A stretch of 64,000 nucleotides of DNA from Marchantia polymorpha subsp. ruderalis (GCA_037833965.1 AP031355.1:28793501-28857500); one strand, 5' to 3'; counted from the first letter of the stretch, positions 31,382-43,320 are shown. Notes: generated from the sequence alone by a model not told the origin. Numbers and translations: made by a program.

Positions 31382-32466
31382 TTGACGCTGTCGGTTCTTT
31401 ACATTTACATTCATGGATCTTACGCTCGAAAAATTAGATTTCAGAAGAGTTTATAAGGGAATTTCAGTCCCTTCCAGGACGTTACTTGAGATCAAGGAAT
31501 GTTAGAAATATCTAGTTGCAAATGATCTTGATTATAACCACTAGCTATAGATTCAGATATTAATTAGATAGATATCCTTATGGAATATCATGATAAGAAT
31601 TCAATGAAGTGGTTCGAAGTCTATGTTGAAAACTAGGAATGATAGAAGTTGAGGCTATGTTGCACATACATCACATCGATTTCTAAGTGCTCAAGCAGTG
31701 AAAGAATTGTAGAGTAATCTCTTAGAATTTTTGTGTCAATCGAACTTTGAAAAAACATTTTTTACTGTAATACTTTTAGCTTTATAAAATTTTCACTAAA
31801 CATTGCAATTATTCACTTCCTTCTAATTGGTATTTGTAATCTTCTCATGGTTAATTGCCTAATCTTTGTCAAATTTTAAACGAAGGTTAATTTTTTACTC
31901 TTTGTATTAGTAAACAAAATTTGTGAATATTTTCTTCCTATTTTATGTCAGAATACTCCAAGCATTCTTTTACATCAAACTGATAATAAAAAACCATTAA
32001 TGTACAAATGTGTGTGTTTGTAAGAAGAATAATTGCTTTCATATATAAAAATTGAATGAAACACAAATCTGGAAATTTTTCTTCAATTAATTTTTAGTTT
32101 AGCACAATATATAACTTTAAAATTCATGAATATGACTTATATTGAAAAAATAATTTTTATTATCGTCTTTACAAAATTGAATATATGTTTTATTATAAGT
32201 TGCATTTCTTTTCATCATTTAAAACCTACAAATTAATGCTTAAAAAAACCTAATATAATTAGATTAAAACAAAACAAAAGTTATGAATTTTAAAACTATC
32301 AAGTGAAGTTGTTTATAAATCTTAACAACAAGACTTTACATTCCAATTTCAGAATCGAAGCTAAACAATCAAGTGCAATGTTGTGATTTCAACTGAACTT
32401 AAGTCCATTTGTGGGAGCAAGTCTAGCCAGTTTGTCGACAAGATTGGCGGGTCTAAGCACTGAACA
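31382..32466. other. AT-rich intergenic region
   Basis: Very AT-rich from about 31700 to 32340, with no ORF, repeat boundary or RNA gene that I can support. Confidence 0.6.
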
Positions 32467-34085
32467 ATGTCAAGACCAGTGGAAGGAACGATAATTGTCG
32501 GAGCCGGGACGTCAGGTCTTGCTGCCGCCGCATGCCTCAGAGAAAGAGGCGTTCCAATAACCTTGCTGGAGAAGTCCGGTTGCTTAGGCTCGATCTGGAA
32601 GGAGAGGACATATGATCGCTTGCATCTTCACACTCCAAAGGAGTTCTGTCAACTCCCGCCCATGCAGCTGCCTGCATAGTATCTGACGTATCCAAACAAG
32701 AAGCAGTTTTTGGATCATCTGCATGAATATGTGGAAGCGTTTTGATATAAAACCCATTAACAGTACACATGTGGACAGCGTACAATACGATGAAAATTCT
32801 AAGGTCTGGCGTGTTACCTCCCAAGGTTTCTCATCTAGCAATGAAATCGAGAAGGCCGAGTATACGGTCCGCTGGTTGATTGTCGCATCACGGGAGAATG
32901 CTGAGATTGTCATGCCCAAACTCCCAGGGATGAAAACTTATAGTAGGAGCATTCTGCACTCGAGAAATTATAAGTACGGTTCAGAGTACGTGGATAAGAG
33001 GGTGCTCGTAGTCGGTTGTGGAAACTCAGGGATGGAGATTGCACTAGACCTTGCCAACTTAAACGCCAAACCAAAAGTCGATTGTGGTCCGTGACTCAGT
33101 AAGGAACTCGCGTCCATTCCTCACCCCAACAACCATCAGGCGTGCATGTGATTTCCGCCGCCAGAGAGCGCTGCAGAATGTATTGGATTTCGCTGGACTC
33201 ACGGTTTTGTTTGTTCCTACATTCATATAAGGGAGGAGGTGCTGGTTGGGAAATGACTTTGGTTTTTGAGCTTGACAATCGAAGTGAAATGTGTGATACA
33301 GGTGCACGTTCTTCCATGGGACATTGTCGGAGCTTCAACCTTCGTGGTGGCTATGCGACTTTCGAAAGCCTTGCCTCTTTGGCTGACTGATTGGCTGCTT
33401 GTATTTGGCACGTGGCTGACATTGGGCAACCTGGCGAGATACGGACTAAAGAGGCCCATCGAAGGGAATCTACAGCTCAAGCAGAAAACGGGGAAGACTC
33501 ATGTTTTGGACGTGGGGACGGTCAATCAGATTAAGAATGGTCACATTGAGCTAGACAATGCATATGTGATTTCTGGTCTGGTCATATAACTATCGTCCCT
33601 CGTTTGCATGGCAAAATTTTGAAGATGTGGTTACTCTGTACTCTGGTCTTTATCCATCGATTGCATATAAATAATGACTTCCCGATGTTATGAATGTTGG
33701 TCGTTCCGAAGGTTGTAGCACTTATGACCTCTGGGGTCCGATTCAAGAATGGGGAGTTCGAATCATACGATGCAATAATCTTCGCAACAGGATATCGAAG
33801 CAATGTTCCGATGTGGCTAAAGGTGGCAAGCTGGTCCATACGTGAAGACTTTGTGAAAACTGTATCTAACTGTTGCAACGTGTTTTATTATACAGATATT
33901 TCTCTTAACCATCATGATTATTTTCCTAGTGCTTCAATGCGTGATGGATGGAAAGGAGAGAGGGTATTGTATGCCATCGGATTCACGAAGAAGGGACTTG
34001 TTGGAACTTTCATTGTATTTCACAGACGCCACGAATATCGCCGAAGACATCGGGAGAGCTTATGATCATGACATGTTGCAAACTG
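32467..34085 (+). pseudogene. YUCCA-type flavin monooxygenase, decayed
   Basis: Starts at an ATG with the FAD motif [13 protein letters not shown]. It continues through [38 protein letters not shown], the NADPH motif VVGCGNSGMEIALDLA, VHVLPW..GASTF, NLARYGLKRP, ATGYRSNVPMWLK and YAIGFTKKGLVG, all in the order of plant YUC enzymes, which make auxin (indole-3-acetate) from indole-3-pyruvate. Defects: TAG at 32677, an extra T near 32743 shifting frame, a shift near 33075, an intron without a clear donor before 33712, and a shift near 34020. One intron (about 33096-33300) is still recognisable. Not a functional gene; recent enough that most motifs survive. Confidence 0.85.
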
Positions 34086-34976
34086 CTATTTAGGTTGAGG
34101 AATACAATGGATCATTGAAGATCTGGAAGGGCTAGGGTGGCTAGCAATACTTGTCGAAGTCATAACAGATGAAGATATTGGCCATGGACAACTTCATCAC
34201 GGACACAATGTTCACAACTATGGAACGTCGAGGCAGTGAGTAGTAATTAAATAAGCTACTGACCCCTCGGAAAAACAGAGGAAGTGCTGCTCCTTCTCTT
34301 GAGCTTGACTTTCACGTACAGCACAATCACAAGGCAGTTGTTTGGGTTTCCGCGTTGAATCCGCTCTTTCTCTTGTTCGTTCGCTCCCGAAATCTTACGT
34401 GCAATTGGAATGATGTGTTCCATCCCATATATATATCCAGCTGGAAAACGTTCGAAACCATCGAAAATTCAATAATGACTCATCGATTTCGATCGCATTC
34501 AACGGAAGAACTCTCCAAGAACCCGTTCTCCCGTTCAGCTGTGCGGCACGAATTTGAATTATGACCCAAACGGGTGATATTTCAAATTTGGGCTTGGCGT
34601 GAAGGCCGAGGAAATCTGTGCTTTATAAATGTGAAACTCAGTAGCTGTCTTAATTGAAATATACAGTTTCTTCCATTCTATCCAGATTGGCGGGTTCAAT
34701 TCCTAAAAGAAGTCACGGATTTTAGTTTTTTAAGATCAAATAGCAGATCTACAAATGTTCCTTAGATACGGATGAGCGAAAAATTTAAATACGAAAGTAG
34801 CTGTGTGAAGTATATACACAAAGGTTTTTGACAATCCCTTTGTACTAGGCCACTAAAACGTTACTTATAAAATCTACATGTTGGACATAGACGATGTAAC
34901 GATGTAAAATAACGATGTAAAGCTTCAGATTCTGTATTATCTGCAATTACAAAAAAAGTCAATAAAAGCGAGAGTT
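34086..34976. other. No gene seen
   Basis: AT-rich sequence between the monooxygenase relic and the hairpin, without a supported feature. Confidence 0.5.
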
Positions 34977-35023
34977 AGAGTTGTTTGTGAGGGAGAGAAA
35001 GTCTCTCCCTCACAAACAACTCT
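34977..35023. repeat. Perfect 21-bp inverted repeat with 5-base loop
   Basis: Arms 34977-34997 and 35003-35023 pair without mismatch around AAAGT. It would form a stable hairpin in RNA or a cruciform in DNA. Arms are purine-rich on one side (GTGAGGGAGAG). Confidence 0.9.
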
Positions 35024-35109
35024 GAGAGAACCGGTTGATATTTCAGCTAGAGCTGTGCCAGCGATCTGAGTTGCACCTTTGTTGGGATAGGAAGCAATGT
35101 ACTTTTTAA

Positions 35110-35410
35110 TGATGGATTTCAGTCTTTCTGGACTCTTACAAAATTTTGTGGAAATGGCAGGAGGTCTTAAAGCGTGGGGATCCTCACAATCTGGTCTTCG
35201 TCATCAGTCAAGAACATGGATGCTCGTACATGGAAGCAGCAATTCACGCCATGGAAATGATCAACAACAGGATCAATGACCTAGAGACAGCGGCGGCCTA
35301 CTTGCAGGTGGAAGCTCCCTACTCGAGTCAGAACGCAGTGGCAGAGTACACGAGAGTATGCAGACAGTGGGTCACGGGCTCTCAGCAGCGAGAGAAAGTC
35401 TCTCGCTGCT
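35110..35410 (+). pseudogene. Fragment resembling a microbial-type (MTPSL) terpene synthase
   Basis: The frame through 35146-35400 reads KRGDPHNLVFVISQEHGCS, EAAIHAMEMINNRINDLE, then AEYTRVCRQWVTGSQQ. This looks like the C-terminal helices of class I terpene cyclases of the plant microbial-like type, which have an N-rich metal motif just upstream followed by a similar stretch. A degenerate NDG-F-SF in another frame just upstream may be the metal motif. No start, no aspartate-rich motif and a ruined C-terminus, so it is a remnant exon. Assignment is from memory of the family and tentative. Confidence 0.45.
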
Positions 35411-35726
35411 GTTACAGTGTACAAAGAAGAGGCCCGATGAAGAGGCATTTCTGCACTTCTATCTGTGAGGTGCATAAGTGGATGAGAGGTCGACGCGTCC
35501 GTTGCTTGCACCGGCTTTGAAATCAACAAAATACTCTAACAAAATACTCTGGAGAAGACATCTGCTACTGGGGCATCTACATGTAATTCAGTTGTTGCTG
35601 CTGCATATGATGAACATCGTTGTCTTGCATCGCTGGCGTCTTCTCTGTAAAGGCGACCTGAGTAGGCCGACCATGTGTGTAATACTCTGAAGGACTCGCG
35701 TTGTTGTATGCAATATGGGTATGCGG

Positions 35727-35970
35727 ATCACGGCGATTCATTGAGAAAGGCAAGGAGTGGAGCTGCCCAATTGATGTGGATTCATTGTCGGATGTTACCA
35801 ACAGCGACGATGAGGTGGACATAATTGAGAATCAAATTTATAGGGTCCAACCTAATGTGCGGCCATCTACTCAGGGTGTGCAAGATGAAATCTTGAGCAA
35901 CCTCCATCAGCGGCAATCGCTCTTTATTTTTCTCGTGGTTGTCGCTTATTGTCGGCGAGCCAAAAGTGAC
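35727..35970. repeat. Inverted repeat arm (left), within the LBD 3' region
   Basis: The complement of this stretch reappears at 36528-36744 with many changes; shared words include CAATGAATCGCCGTGAT and TTTGGCTCGCCGACAATAAG (or complements). The arms flank the LOB domain with a 557-base spacer. Confidence 0.8.
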
Positions 35971-36405
35971 ATTGTTGGCAGCATCCTCCACCAACAGTAC
36001 CCTTAGTTTCTCGGACCAAACCATTCCGTTCTCCTCCAGTATCTCGGCCTCTCGCTGAAGATATCGTAATGTCCCATACACTCCATTGACAGGATCTCGT
36101 TCCCGACCGTCAGACTCGAAGCTGACACTCTTCATCAGATCCTCGACGGAGCTCCGATTCTCTCGTATAAGCCTCAATATGTTTGCTACTCCGAAGAGCC
36201 TGTACGCGTTGGCAAACCACCTGGGCTGGTCCGGAGAGAACCATGGCGCCAGCAAGCAGTCCACAGTGCATTTCCGACTCTGGAACTTGCAAGCAGGGTG
36301 CGCTTCGTTCGGAGGGAAGCCCATGCTCGATGAAAGCACAACCAGGGAGCAATCCCGCATAGCCCTATACAAAGGGTGCGGAACGACATCAAATAACTTC
36401 ATCAT
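35782..36405 (-). CDS. LOB-domain (LBD) transcription factor
   Basis: Single-exon minus-strand ORF of 207 residues. The LOB domain reads HPACKFQSRKCTVDC, then APWFSPDQPRWFANAYRLFGVANILRLI (the GAS-like block), then RDPVNGVYGTLRYLQREAEIL (the leucine-zipper-like end). The family zinc motif is CX2CX6CX3C; here the first Cys is His (H-PA-C-KFQSRK-C-TVD-C), which could still bind zinc or could mark decay. LBD proteins are plant-specific nuclear DNA-binding regulators of organ boundaries and other development. The natural start may be the Met 15 bases or so before the Cys motif (MGFPPNEAHPAC). The C-terminal third is unlike any conserved LBD region and overlaps an inverted repeat. No frameshift in the domain. 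Confidence 0.8.
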   Translation of the reverse strand: MMKLFDVVPHPLYRAMRDCSLVVLSSSMGFPPNEAHPACKFQSRKCTVDCLLAPWFSPDQPRWFANAYRLFGVANILRLIRENRSSVEDLMKSVSFESDGRERDPVNGVYGTLRYLQREAEILEENGMVWSEKLRVLLVEDAANNVTFGSPTISDNHEKNKERLPLMEVAQDFILHTLSRWPHIRLDPINLILNYVHLIVAVGNIRQ

Positions 36406-36527
36406 GACATTTATATTTTCGGTGATATCTAATTGGAGATCGCTGTGCTATACCTACTACGCTACTCGCATCGACACATTATCGTTAGCGTATCACATCA
36501 AAAGCGCAGGTGAAATCGTCACTTTTG

Positions 36528-36744
36528 GCTCGCCGACAATAAGCAACAACCGCGAGACAAATAAGCAGCGGTTTCGCTGATGGAGCTTGCTCAAGATTGC
36601 ATCTTGCAAACCCAGAGGAGATGACCGCAGATTAGGTTTGACAGTATGAATCTGCTTCTCAATTAACTGTTGGTAACATCCGACGATGAATCCACATCAA
36701 TTGCGCAGCTCCACTCCTTGCATTTCTCAATGAATCGCCGTGAT
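36528..36744. repeat. Inverted repeat arm (right), upstream of LBD
   Basis: Diverged inverted copy of 35727-35970. In translation its plus strand gives VTSDDESTSIAQLHSLHFSM, mirroring the VTSDNESTSIGQLHSL of the LBD 3' region. Confidence 0.8.
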
Positions 36745-36759
36745 CTACTCTATAATTCA

Positions 36760-36792
36760 GTCACCAAGTATGCGTCTGTCATACTTGGTGAC
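36760..36792. repeat. Perfect 13-bp inverted repeat, 7-base loop
   Basis: GTCACCAAGTATG (36760-36772) and CATACTTGGTGAC (36780-36792) around CGTCTGT. Confidence 0.9.
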
Positions 36793-37194
36793 GACGCAGA
36801 GGGCTGTGCAATGGTGCAGTGCGCCTGCAACGTCACGATAGAGTCGGTGTTAAATAGCCCGCTGGGGTTGATCGGGCTTTTTGACGAAAGTGCCGCCTGA
36901 TCGGCACGACCACGAACATCAAATCTGATGGGCAAACATATTGGAGGGTCACAGCAACGATAGGCAAGGAATACACGATGCAAGTTACCCAAAAACTACG
37001 CTCTGCGGAGTTGTAACAACGTACGCCTGGCGATCAGCCGCGAATAAGATTGGCTGCCAATAATCGAGCCACACGGAGGTCGCGGAAATGATGTTCGCCT
37101 TATCACGAGCTTCAATTTTCATCACAACCTTCATGGGTGCACCGAATTGCCATTTCCGACTTTTCTTTATATGATTCCATTTTAAAAGCATAGG

Positions 37195-37700
37195 AAATTT
37201 ATTGGAGTTTGCTCGTTATTTGACATTCAGGCAGTCTCTTTATAAGACTCGAATCCAATTATGATGAGTTACAATTCTGTCACTAGGGACCACATGATTC
37301 AACCAGGCTACTTCCAAGTCTTCGTATACTGCTGCAATACATCGCCTTTAGTTCCAGTTCGAATTTGATGATAGATGATGTACCATAGTACATGCTGTTA
37401 GGATCCAATGAGCTGCCATTGTTAGAATTTTAGAAGAATTTTAGGGTACTGCCCTCGAGAGGGGGTGTTGTTACTATATAGATTACCGAGTGCAGTGTAC
37501 TAATAAAACTAGCACAGAATATTAGATTAGAAGATTAGTTGAATCTCCTTTGTCTTCTTCCCGTGCATTCTAGGCATATTGACGGTGGATGAACCATATC
37601 AACCATAATCTCTTGCTTACTTAAGGTACCCAACTCTCACTAATCAACTATCGAGTTGAGTTGTTACTTACAACAAATAGAACGATACACTCTAACAAAC
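37195..37700 (+). mobile_element. Copia 3' end: terminal coding scrap plus LTR
   Basis: TTATTGGAGTTTGCTCG and following bases match the end of the copia at 44740-44820. A purine tract (gagagggggtg) then leads into TGTTGTTACTATATAG, the LTR start, ending near AACAAACA at about 37700. It is the boundary of the duplicated lipase segment. Confidence 0.65.
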
Positions 37701-38526
37701 ATAAAATCAATTCTTTTGTCTTAAACGCGGTCCCTACTACCAGAGACGAGACCTTCGAGTTTTAAAAGGTTGAGTATGAGTTAACAAATGTAAGTTATGG
37801 AATTTGAGATTGCGAAACCCACACACACAAGATATTCTAAATTTTATATTTACATGTTTTACATATCGTCGCATTTACAATAGAGTATAGGTAGCAATTT
37901 TGAAAATCCCTGATATTCTCCCCAGTTGCCCTTCCGTTGAACGGGGGAGCTGTGATACAGTCTCAGTCAGTACAGTCTCCTTCAAAACTCCGTAGCAGCA
38001 TACTCCCTTCCACGTTTGAGAGATTGACTTTCGATTCGAGCTTTATGTGACTCTCTTATAATGGCCTAAAAAAGGATATGACACACTAAAGTGCACACTA
38101 AACGTGACGCAACAGAATAAATATCTGAGGTCGCTCACAATTGGACCCAACTTTTATCCCTGGAAAGAAATTCTTTCGGGCATTGGAGCTTTCTACTTTA
38201 AGAGCTTCAGAATTGCTGTCGGCCGCCGAGGAAGTGGAGAATCAGAATAATAGAGGCCATGGAGAATACCATCCGACAAACTTCTATGCTACACACGCGA
38301 AATCAACACATCATGCACTTCTTTCTGTTTTTCCTACCGGATCCTGATATAAGCATTAGTGGTTGTGAACCCACAACCACTAGTGCTTATGGAATCCTTC
38401 ATGAGAGATTACTTGATTGGAGGCTTCGGCCGCGGTCGCGTCTGCGTCGAAAATCGGGAACGTAGTGCAGGGAACAATGGAAGCTTGGCAAGGTCCAGTC
38501 AGTTTCGGCCTTCGTCCCATGCCCTT
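37701..38526. repeat. Segmental duplication flank, copy A
   Basis: Non-coding sequence downstream of lipase A, closely matching 45482-46300 (for example TTGACTTTCGATTCGAGCT and ATGTGACTCTCTTATAATGG in both). Contains the palindrome at 38349-38390. Confidence 0.75.
38349..38390. repeat. 19-bp near-perfect palindrome absent from the duplicate copy
   Basis: Arms 38349-38367 and 38372-38390 (one mismatch) around AACC. The duplicated locus at about 46117-46135 has only one arm, so the second arm arose locally after duplication or was lost from the other copy. Confidence 0.85.
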
Positions 38527-39932
38527 CTAGGTTTTAGGGTGGAGTTTGGCATTTATGAATTGATATGAGAGACGTGGATCGCTCCAGTTCCACAACATGT
38601 GTGCTGAAATGGGCCGGACACAGGTTGTGTTAGTCAGAACCAAGTGTGCAAGAGGAATCAGATGGAACGACTCCGTGTCTCCCACAATCTTCCTGGTTAA
38701 CTCGGTCACGGGAGAGTACCACTTCTTCCGATCCTGATCGACGGGTCCTTGGATAGCTTTCGTGAAGTGTGAGACAAACTTATAGCTGATGAAGTCATGT
38801 TTGTTCACATAGAGATACGGAGACCAATTGGCTTGAGCGAGTGTCTTGAACTCAGCTAATGCTTTGTTTCTCCTGTCGATGTTGTCGGTGTCGTGGTCGA
38901 CCACTGCATGGAATAATTTGCTACCAGCGCGCTTGGCAGCGTCCCTTATTCTTTCACCCTCGGCCGGCAATGCCTCGACAATCACACGTTTCACAACATG
39001 TGCGGCGCTGCGCGCCAGCGATTCCAGAGTGGTGAACGGAGGATTGAAGAAGTGGCACTCGACCAGACAGCCTTCGAGTGCCAGCCTTCGACAGACCATC
39101 AAGCCCGCTGCGGCCCCGAGTGAATGACCGGTCACGTTCACGTTGCGGTACCCATGTTTCGTAACGAGACGCCGGACCACAACCTCGAGAATTTTGATCA
39201 AGTTTGAAGAGTTCAGTTTCTCAAAAACGATCTTGGCATCGTTGTAGAGATCCACCAAAGCAAAGAGCTCAGTTCCCCTGATGGCGACTACACACTCTGG
39301 AGCCTCGGCTAAAGGACTGTCCTTATTTCGTTGGAAGACACCGAAGTACTGGTCCTTACGCTCATCCTCCAGTTCTGCACAATCATACATTTTTGGCCGG
39401 AGTCACGCAAGGTCGGATTCAGATGGGGTTCAGATTGAGATGGATCATGTAAGTCCGATACAACACGCACCTGTTGCATAGCGTCTGAGCTCGTCCTCAG
39501 TCAATACTGAATCCAAGGGGATTAGTTGATAGTGCACCTTGGTCCACCATTCCTTGTATTCTATTTCAGGTTTGCGTCTGAACCTGTCGTACATCCCATA
39601 GACCAGCCTTACGAGGATGGCACGTTTCTTGATCTTCCGCTCTCCTGCGTCACTGTCATGATCATGGGCGGACATTGAGCTTGATCAGTTACACAATATC
39701 TGACAAACCAAAGCTTCTTCAAATACACGTAATAAATTCTCATGTCTATAAACGAAGATCAGTACATGCAATATCGGAACTTAAAGTCTTATCAGTCTCC
39801 TTACTCTTGCTGATCGTTTGCGTGAAAGACCGGTTCTGGATCGTTCTTCTTTGCTTCCTTCTCCTTATGATTATTATAAACGAGGTACCCTTTATAAAGA
39901 CCCCCAACAGCAAAAAGTGCACCTACAACCAT
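38527..39932 (-). CDS. At4g10955-like alpha/beta hydrolase (lipase class 3 type), copy A
   Basis: Minus-strand exons 39805-39932, 39471-39679 and 38527-39374 join in frame with GT-AG sites to 394 residues. Exon 1 (MVVGALFAVGGLYKG then NNHKEKEAKKNDP) gives an N-terminal hydrophobic helix and charged stretch; exon 2 starts DSMSAHDHDSD. Exon 3 holds the core: CVVAIRGTE, DLYNDAKIV, VTGHSLGAAAGL with nucleophile Ser 197 (GXSXG), CHFFNPPF and GDTESFHLIPLAHLV near the end. The family consists of predicted plant lipases/esterases of unknown substrate. The frame is open throughout. Exon 1 was accepted because the same exon, splice sites and frame occur in copy B. Copies differ at many residues, so duplication is not very recent. 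Confidence 0.82.
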
Positions 39933-42900
39933 GATAACTTGTCACAGTCCAACAGAGCTTCCACTCATTCGTTTGCGAGAACGACGAAAACCACGCCTCC
40001 AGTAATTCTTCTTCGTTCAAACCTCGTGCGAAAGTGAAAGGGATGGTCGGGAATCCCCGTACAAATCCCCACCATCCCCATACAAAGACGCCCTCCTGCG
40101 CCGCCCAGACCCAGGCCTGCTCGCTCACCCCACACAATGAAGCCTCTGCCATTGCAACCGGCTTGTGATCTGATTAATATGCTGCATATGCTTGCCTTCG
40201 GTGTTTCTAGGATCACGTGGTGAATTTGACCTGCGCTGGATTTTACCTTCTGTCCGGCCACGGCTTCCGACATCGTCATCGAATCATCTCATGATCATGA
40301 TCATCTGTACCACACCGTATTCAGTGAACCCATACTCAGAAACGTTTCATCTCCCGTCCAACAATTTGAGTGGCATAAAAGTCCACGAAAGATATTACGC
40401 AGAACCTTTCTACAAGTTGAAATTATATTATAAGCTAAAAAAGGTAAACACTGACGCAGATAGTGCGCTCACTACCGAGTCTTCCGAGTCTGAGTCTCCT
40501 TCTTTCATTACATTAAAACGAAGAAGTCGATATTCCGCCCATTATCGCATAAATGTGAAACTTTCATGTGTCCCTTCTTGGTCTGAGGACAAGCTCTTTT
40601 AGAAAAAGAGATATACTGCCGTATATCTGTAGCAGACGGTGTTCTTCTTCTTCATCTTTGTCGCTTATGTTGCATGTTTATGACGGACGGTGGGTTGGTA
40701 GATGCGTTTGGATGATAGCAGGATCAGCTTCCAGGTGTCTATCTTTGAAGCTTCATTAAATCATTTGTAGAGGATTGGGCTAGCGAGATCGTCAGTTGGA
40801 TAGCCGGTGATCAATGAATAGCTGTGGAAAACAACCGGTGGACCTTTGACTGATCTTTTGACTGATAGTGATACTCGGATGTGGTTGTAGTGTTGAAAAA
40901 CAGTAAACCGTGTCACTTATATTTATTGTGTGGGTAATTTGGACGGCAAATGAGCAAAACGAAATCAAAGAAGCCCGTCAATCAGACTAAACAATTGAAA
41001 TCTCGACGATCGGGATGGGGAAACCGAGTGATAAGAGGAGAGGGATGAGAGTATGGGAAGGAGATAAGTCTGATTACCTCGGTTAGCAGGAATAGGGAAG
41101 AAAGAATCAGTGTGCAGAAAGAGGCGGGCATCACATCACAATATGAGTTTTAATTCCTCCCAACCTTTGAGCTGCTGGACGAAATCATGCTTCAAGACGA
41201 TCAAGTAATGAGCATTAATGCTAATTGCACCTTTGCTCGGCTCAGCTTAGCCCACGATGAGCTCGGTCTTTGATATTGGGATGAATTACTAAAAACTGAT
41301 CTTAGCACAATCTAAGGACACTAAGGTTCGTGCAAGTTGCACCTATTGTGCACCAGTCTTCGATTCCAATCCTCTTCGCCAGTGGTCCTGGCGTCTCGTT
41401 CACAACTACAACTGACCTTTCAGATTCTGCATGAATGCGAAGTATCAACATGCTTTGTTTACTGCTTCAACTCTCAACTCGTTCGATTTGTATGTGAACA
41501 AACTGGCTGTCAAGGTAGTATCCAAATATTAAATCATATAACTTCACTACAGAATATGTCTATAAGATCCTAATTGGATATATTACATTTGAGGATAGTA
41601 AAACTTAAGAGTTCCATGTAAAGGGTGTGATAAGCTATTTATCGCCCTTTCACGTCCTCATGAAGTAAGTGAAGAAGCAGATTGTTTATTGCCGGAATAT
41701 GCATGGAATCTGTCAGACTTGAAGTTGTGTTGAAGCTTATTTTTACGAAGCAAAATTACCGAAAGATTGTGGAATTGCAGTAAGATTTTGATAGCGATAG
41801 CCGATGCATTAAGCACACCAGCATGCTTGACCTCCATGATTATGGAAGAAGTGAGAGATGCAGCGGAAAGCATAAGATGCGTATTTTATGAAAATTTCAT
41901 AAGTCAGGATAGGCTAGAAGCATACTCACGGTTACGGTTTCGAGGTCGGGGAAGAGCCAGCTGTAACCCTTTTACATCAAGTGAGTTTTACTTTGGCAAC
42001 CATTTAGAAAAAAATGAATCATATCTTTCTGTAGCCATATGATTTTTATGAGAACTTGGAAGTCATGAGGGAGATAATACAATAGAATGAAAACGTTTTA
42101 CACGCCTTCTTCTTCTTACACGAATACACGCCTTCATCTTCTGACACGGTACTGTTTGACTTTAGTATCGGTTGAGTTCTATAGATTATTCTTATCTCGG
42201 CTTATATTCGAGCAGTACCACTGTCACAAAAGATTTTATGAAATCTTCTCTGATCAGCTGAGGACTCACTATCTAGAGAATCCAAAACGGATAACATCCG
42301 TGTTCAATTACCACACTATGTTTGACAATGCCAGTTATATACATACTTCTAACGAATAAGACAGGGCATCAGACTTCTAAAACCGTGACATTTATATATG
42401 CGCTAAGTAACACGATATCATACCCTCAAGGCGATCAATAGAGGATGTTCATGTCAGAAGAAGAAGCAATGCGCGAATAAATTAGTAGTTGCAAGTCCAA
42501 GTCAATTGTTGATGCTATGTGGCATCTGCATTGAATTATGTTTATACCCAGAACTCAAGCTACAAGGAATAAACGATTAGGGGAACAAGCACAAAGAACA
42601 GAAGCTAAGGTTTATCCGTTTGAGGTCCAAATTCAAAAACAATGTGAACATTAACTTCGAATCAATCGGAGTTGAGCCCTCACCTTAATTCAAGCATTTG
42701 ACTTGTTTTTCAAGCGTCTTCCCAATTAGCATGAGTTGCTTTTACTGTTTGGCTAGTAGATGCTAACCCACGCTCCGAGACAGGTGAAGCATCACGAGCA
42801 GACTATGTCACCATCAACAGTCCAGAGAATTTTGAGTTTTTTAAGATGATATCACAACGTTTTGCTCGTGAGTTTAAATTATGCATTAATGTAGATGTTA

Positions 42901-43155
42901 ATGCATGATCTTCGAACTTAATTAATGTTAGGGTCATCCCCCGTCGCATCAGTTTACATAACGTGACAAAGGGGGAAAAAATCATTATAAAGATTGTGAC
43001 TTTTGTCATGGACTCCACAGCTTACCCTCCCCGGCCCTGCCCTGGCGTCCCCTCCTGAGGCGATCTAAATTTAGGCCCGAGCTCCAGCCTCAGGTGCTGC
43101 TGCAGAAGGGGACAATGTTCGACGCTGTCCAGTTGGAGAAAAGGCCTGCATTGCG
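39933..43155. other. Upstream region of copy A and intergenic sequence, no gene seen
   Basis: 39933-40170 matches the region upstream of copy B (47689-47930), so shared promoter sequence is likely. A short block at 41775-41860 matches 48650-48735. The rest has only random ORFs. Confidence 0.55.
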
Positions 43156-43164
43156 AGGGTTCGC

Positions 43165-43320
43165 GTCGTCCAGTTGTTGCTACAGCGGCAAGCGTTCAAG
43201 CTGGAGGACGAGGAAGAGGACCTGAATCAGCGAAGGCGGCCGTTTGACCTCATCGGATTTCAATTTCATCGGTCCGCGTCTCTGTCTCGCGCTTGAGTGC
43301 ATTATGCGATGAACATCAGC
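43165..43320. repeat. Duplicated block shared with 47975-48125
   Basis: Both contain CGTCGTCCAGTTGTTGCTAC and CCTCATCGGATTTCAATTTC. In copy B it lies directly upstream of lipase B, here it lies 3 kb upstream of lipase A and next to a copia, so rearrangement followed duplication. Confidence 0.75.
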
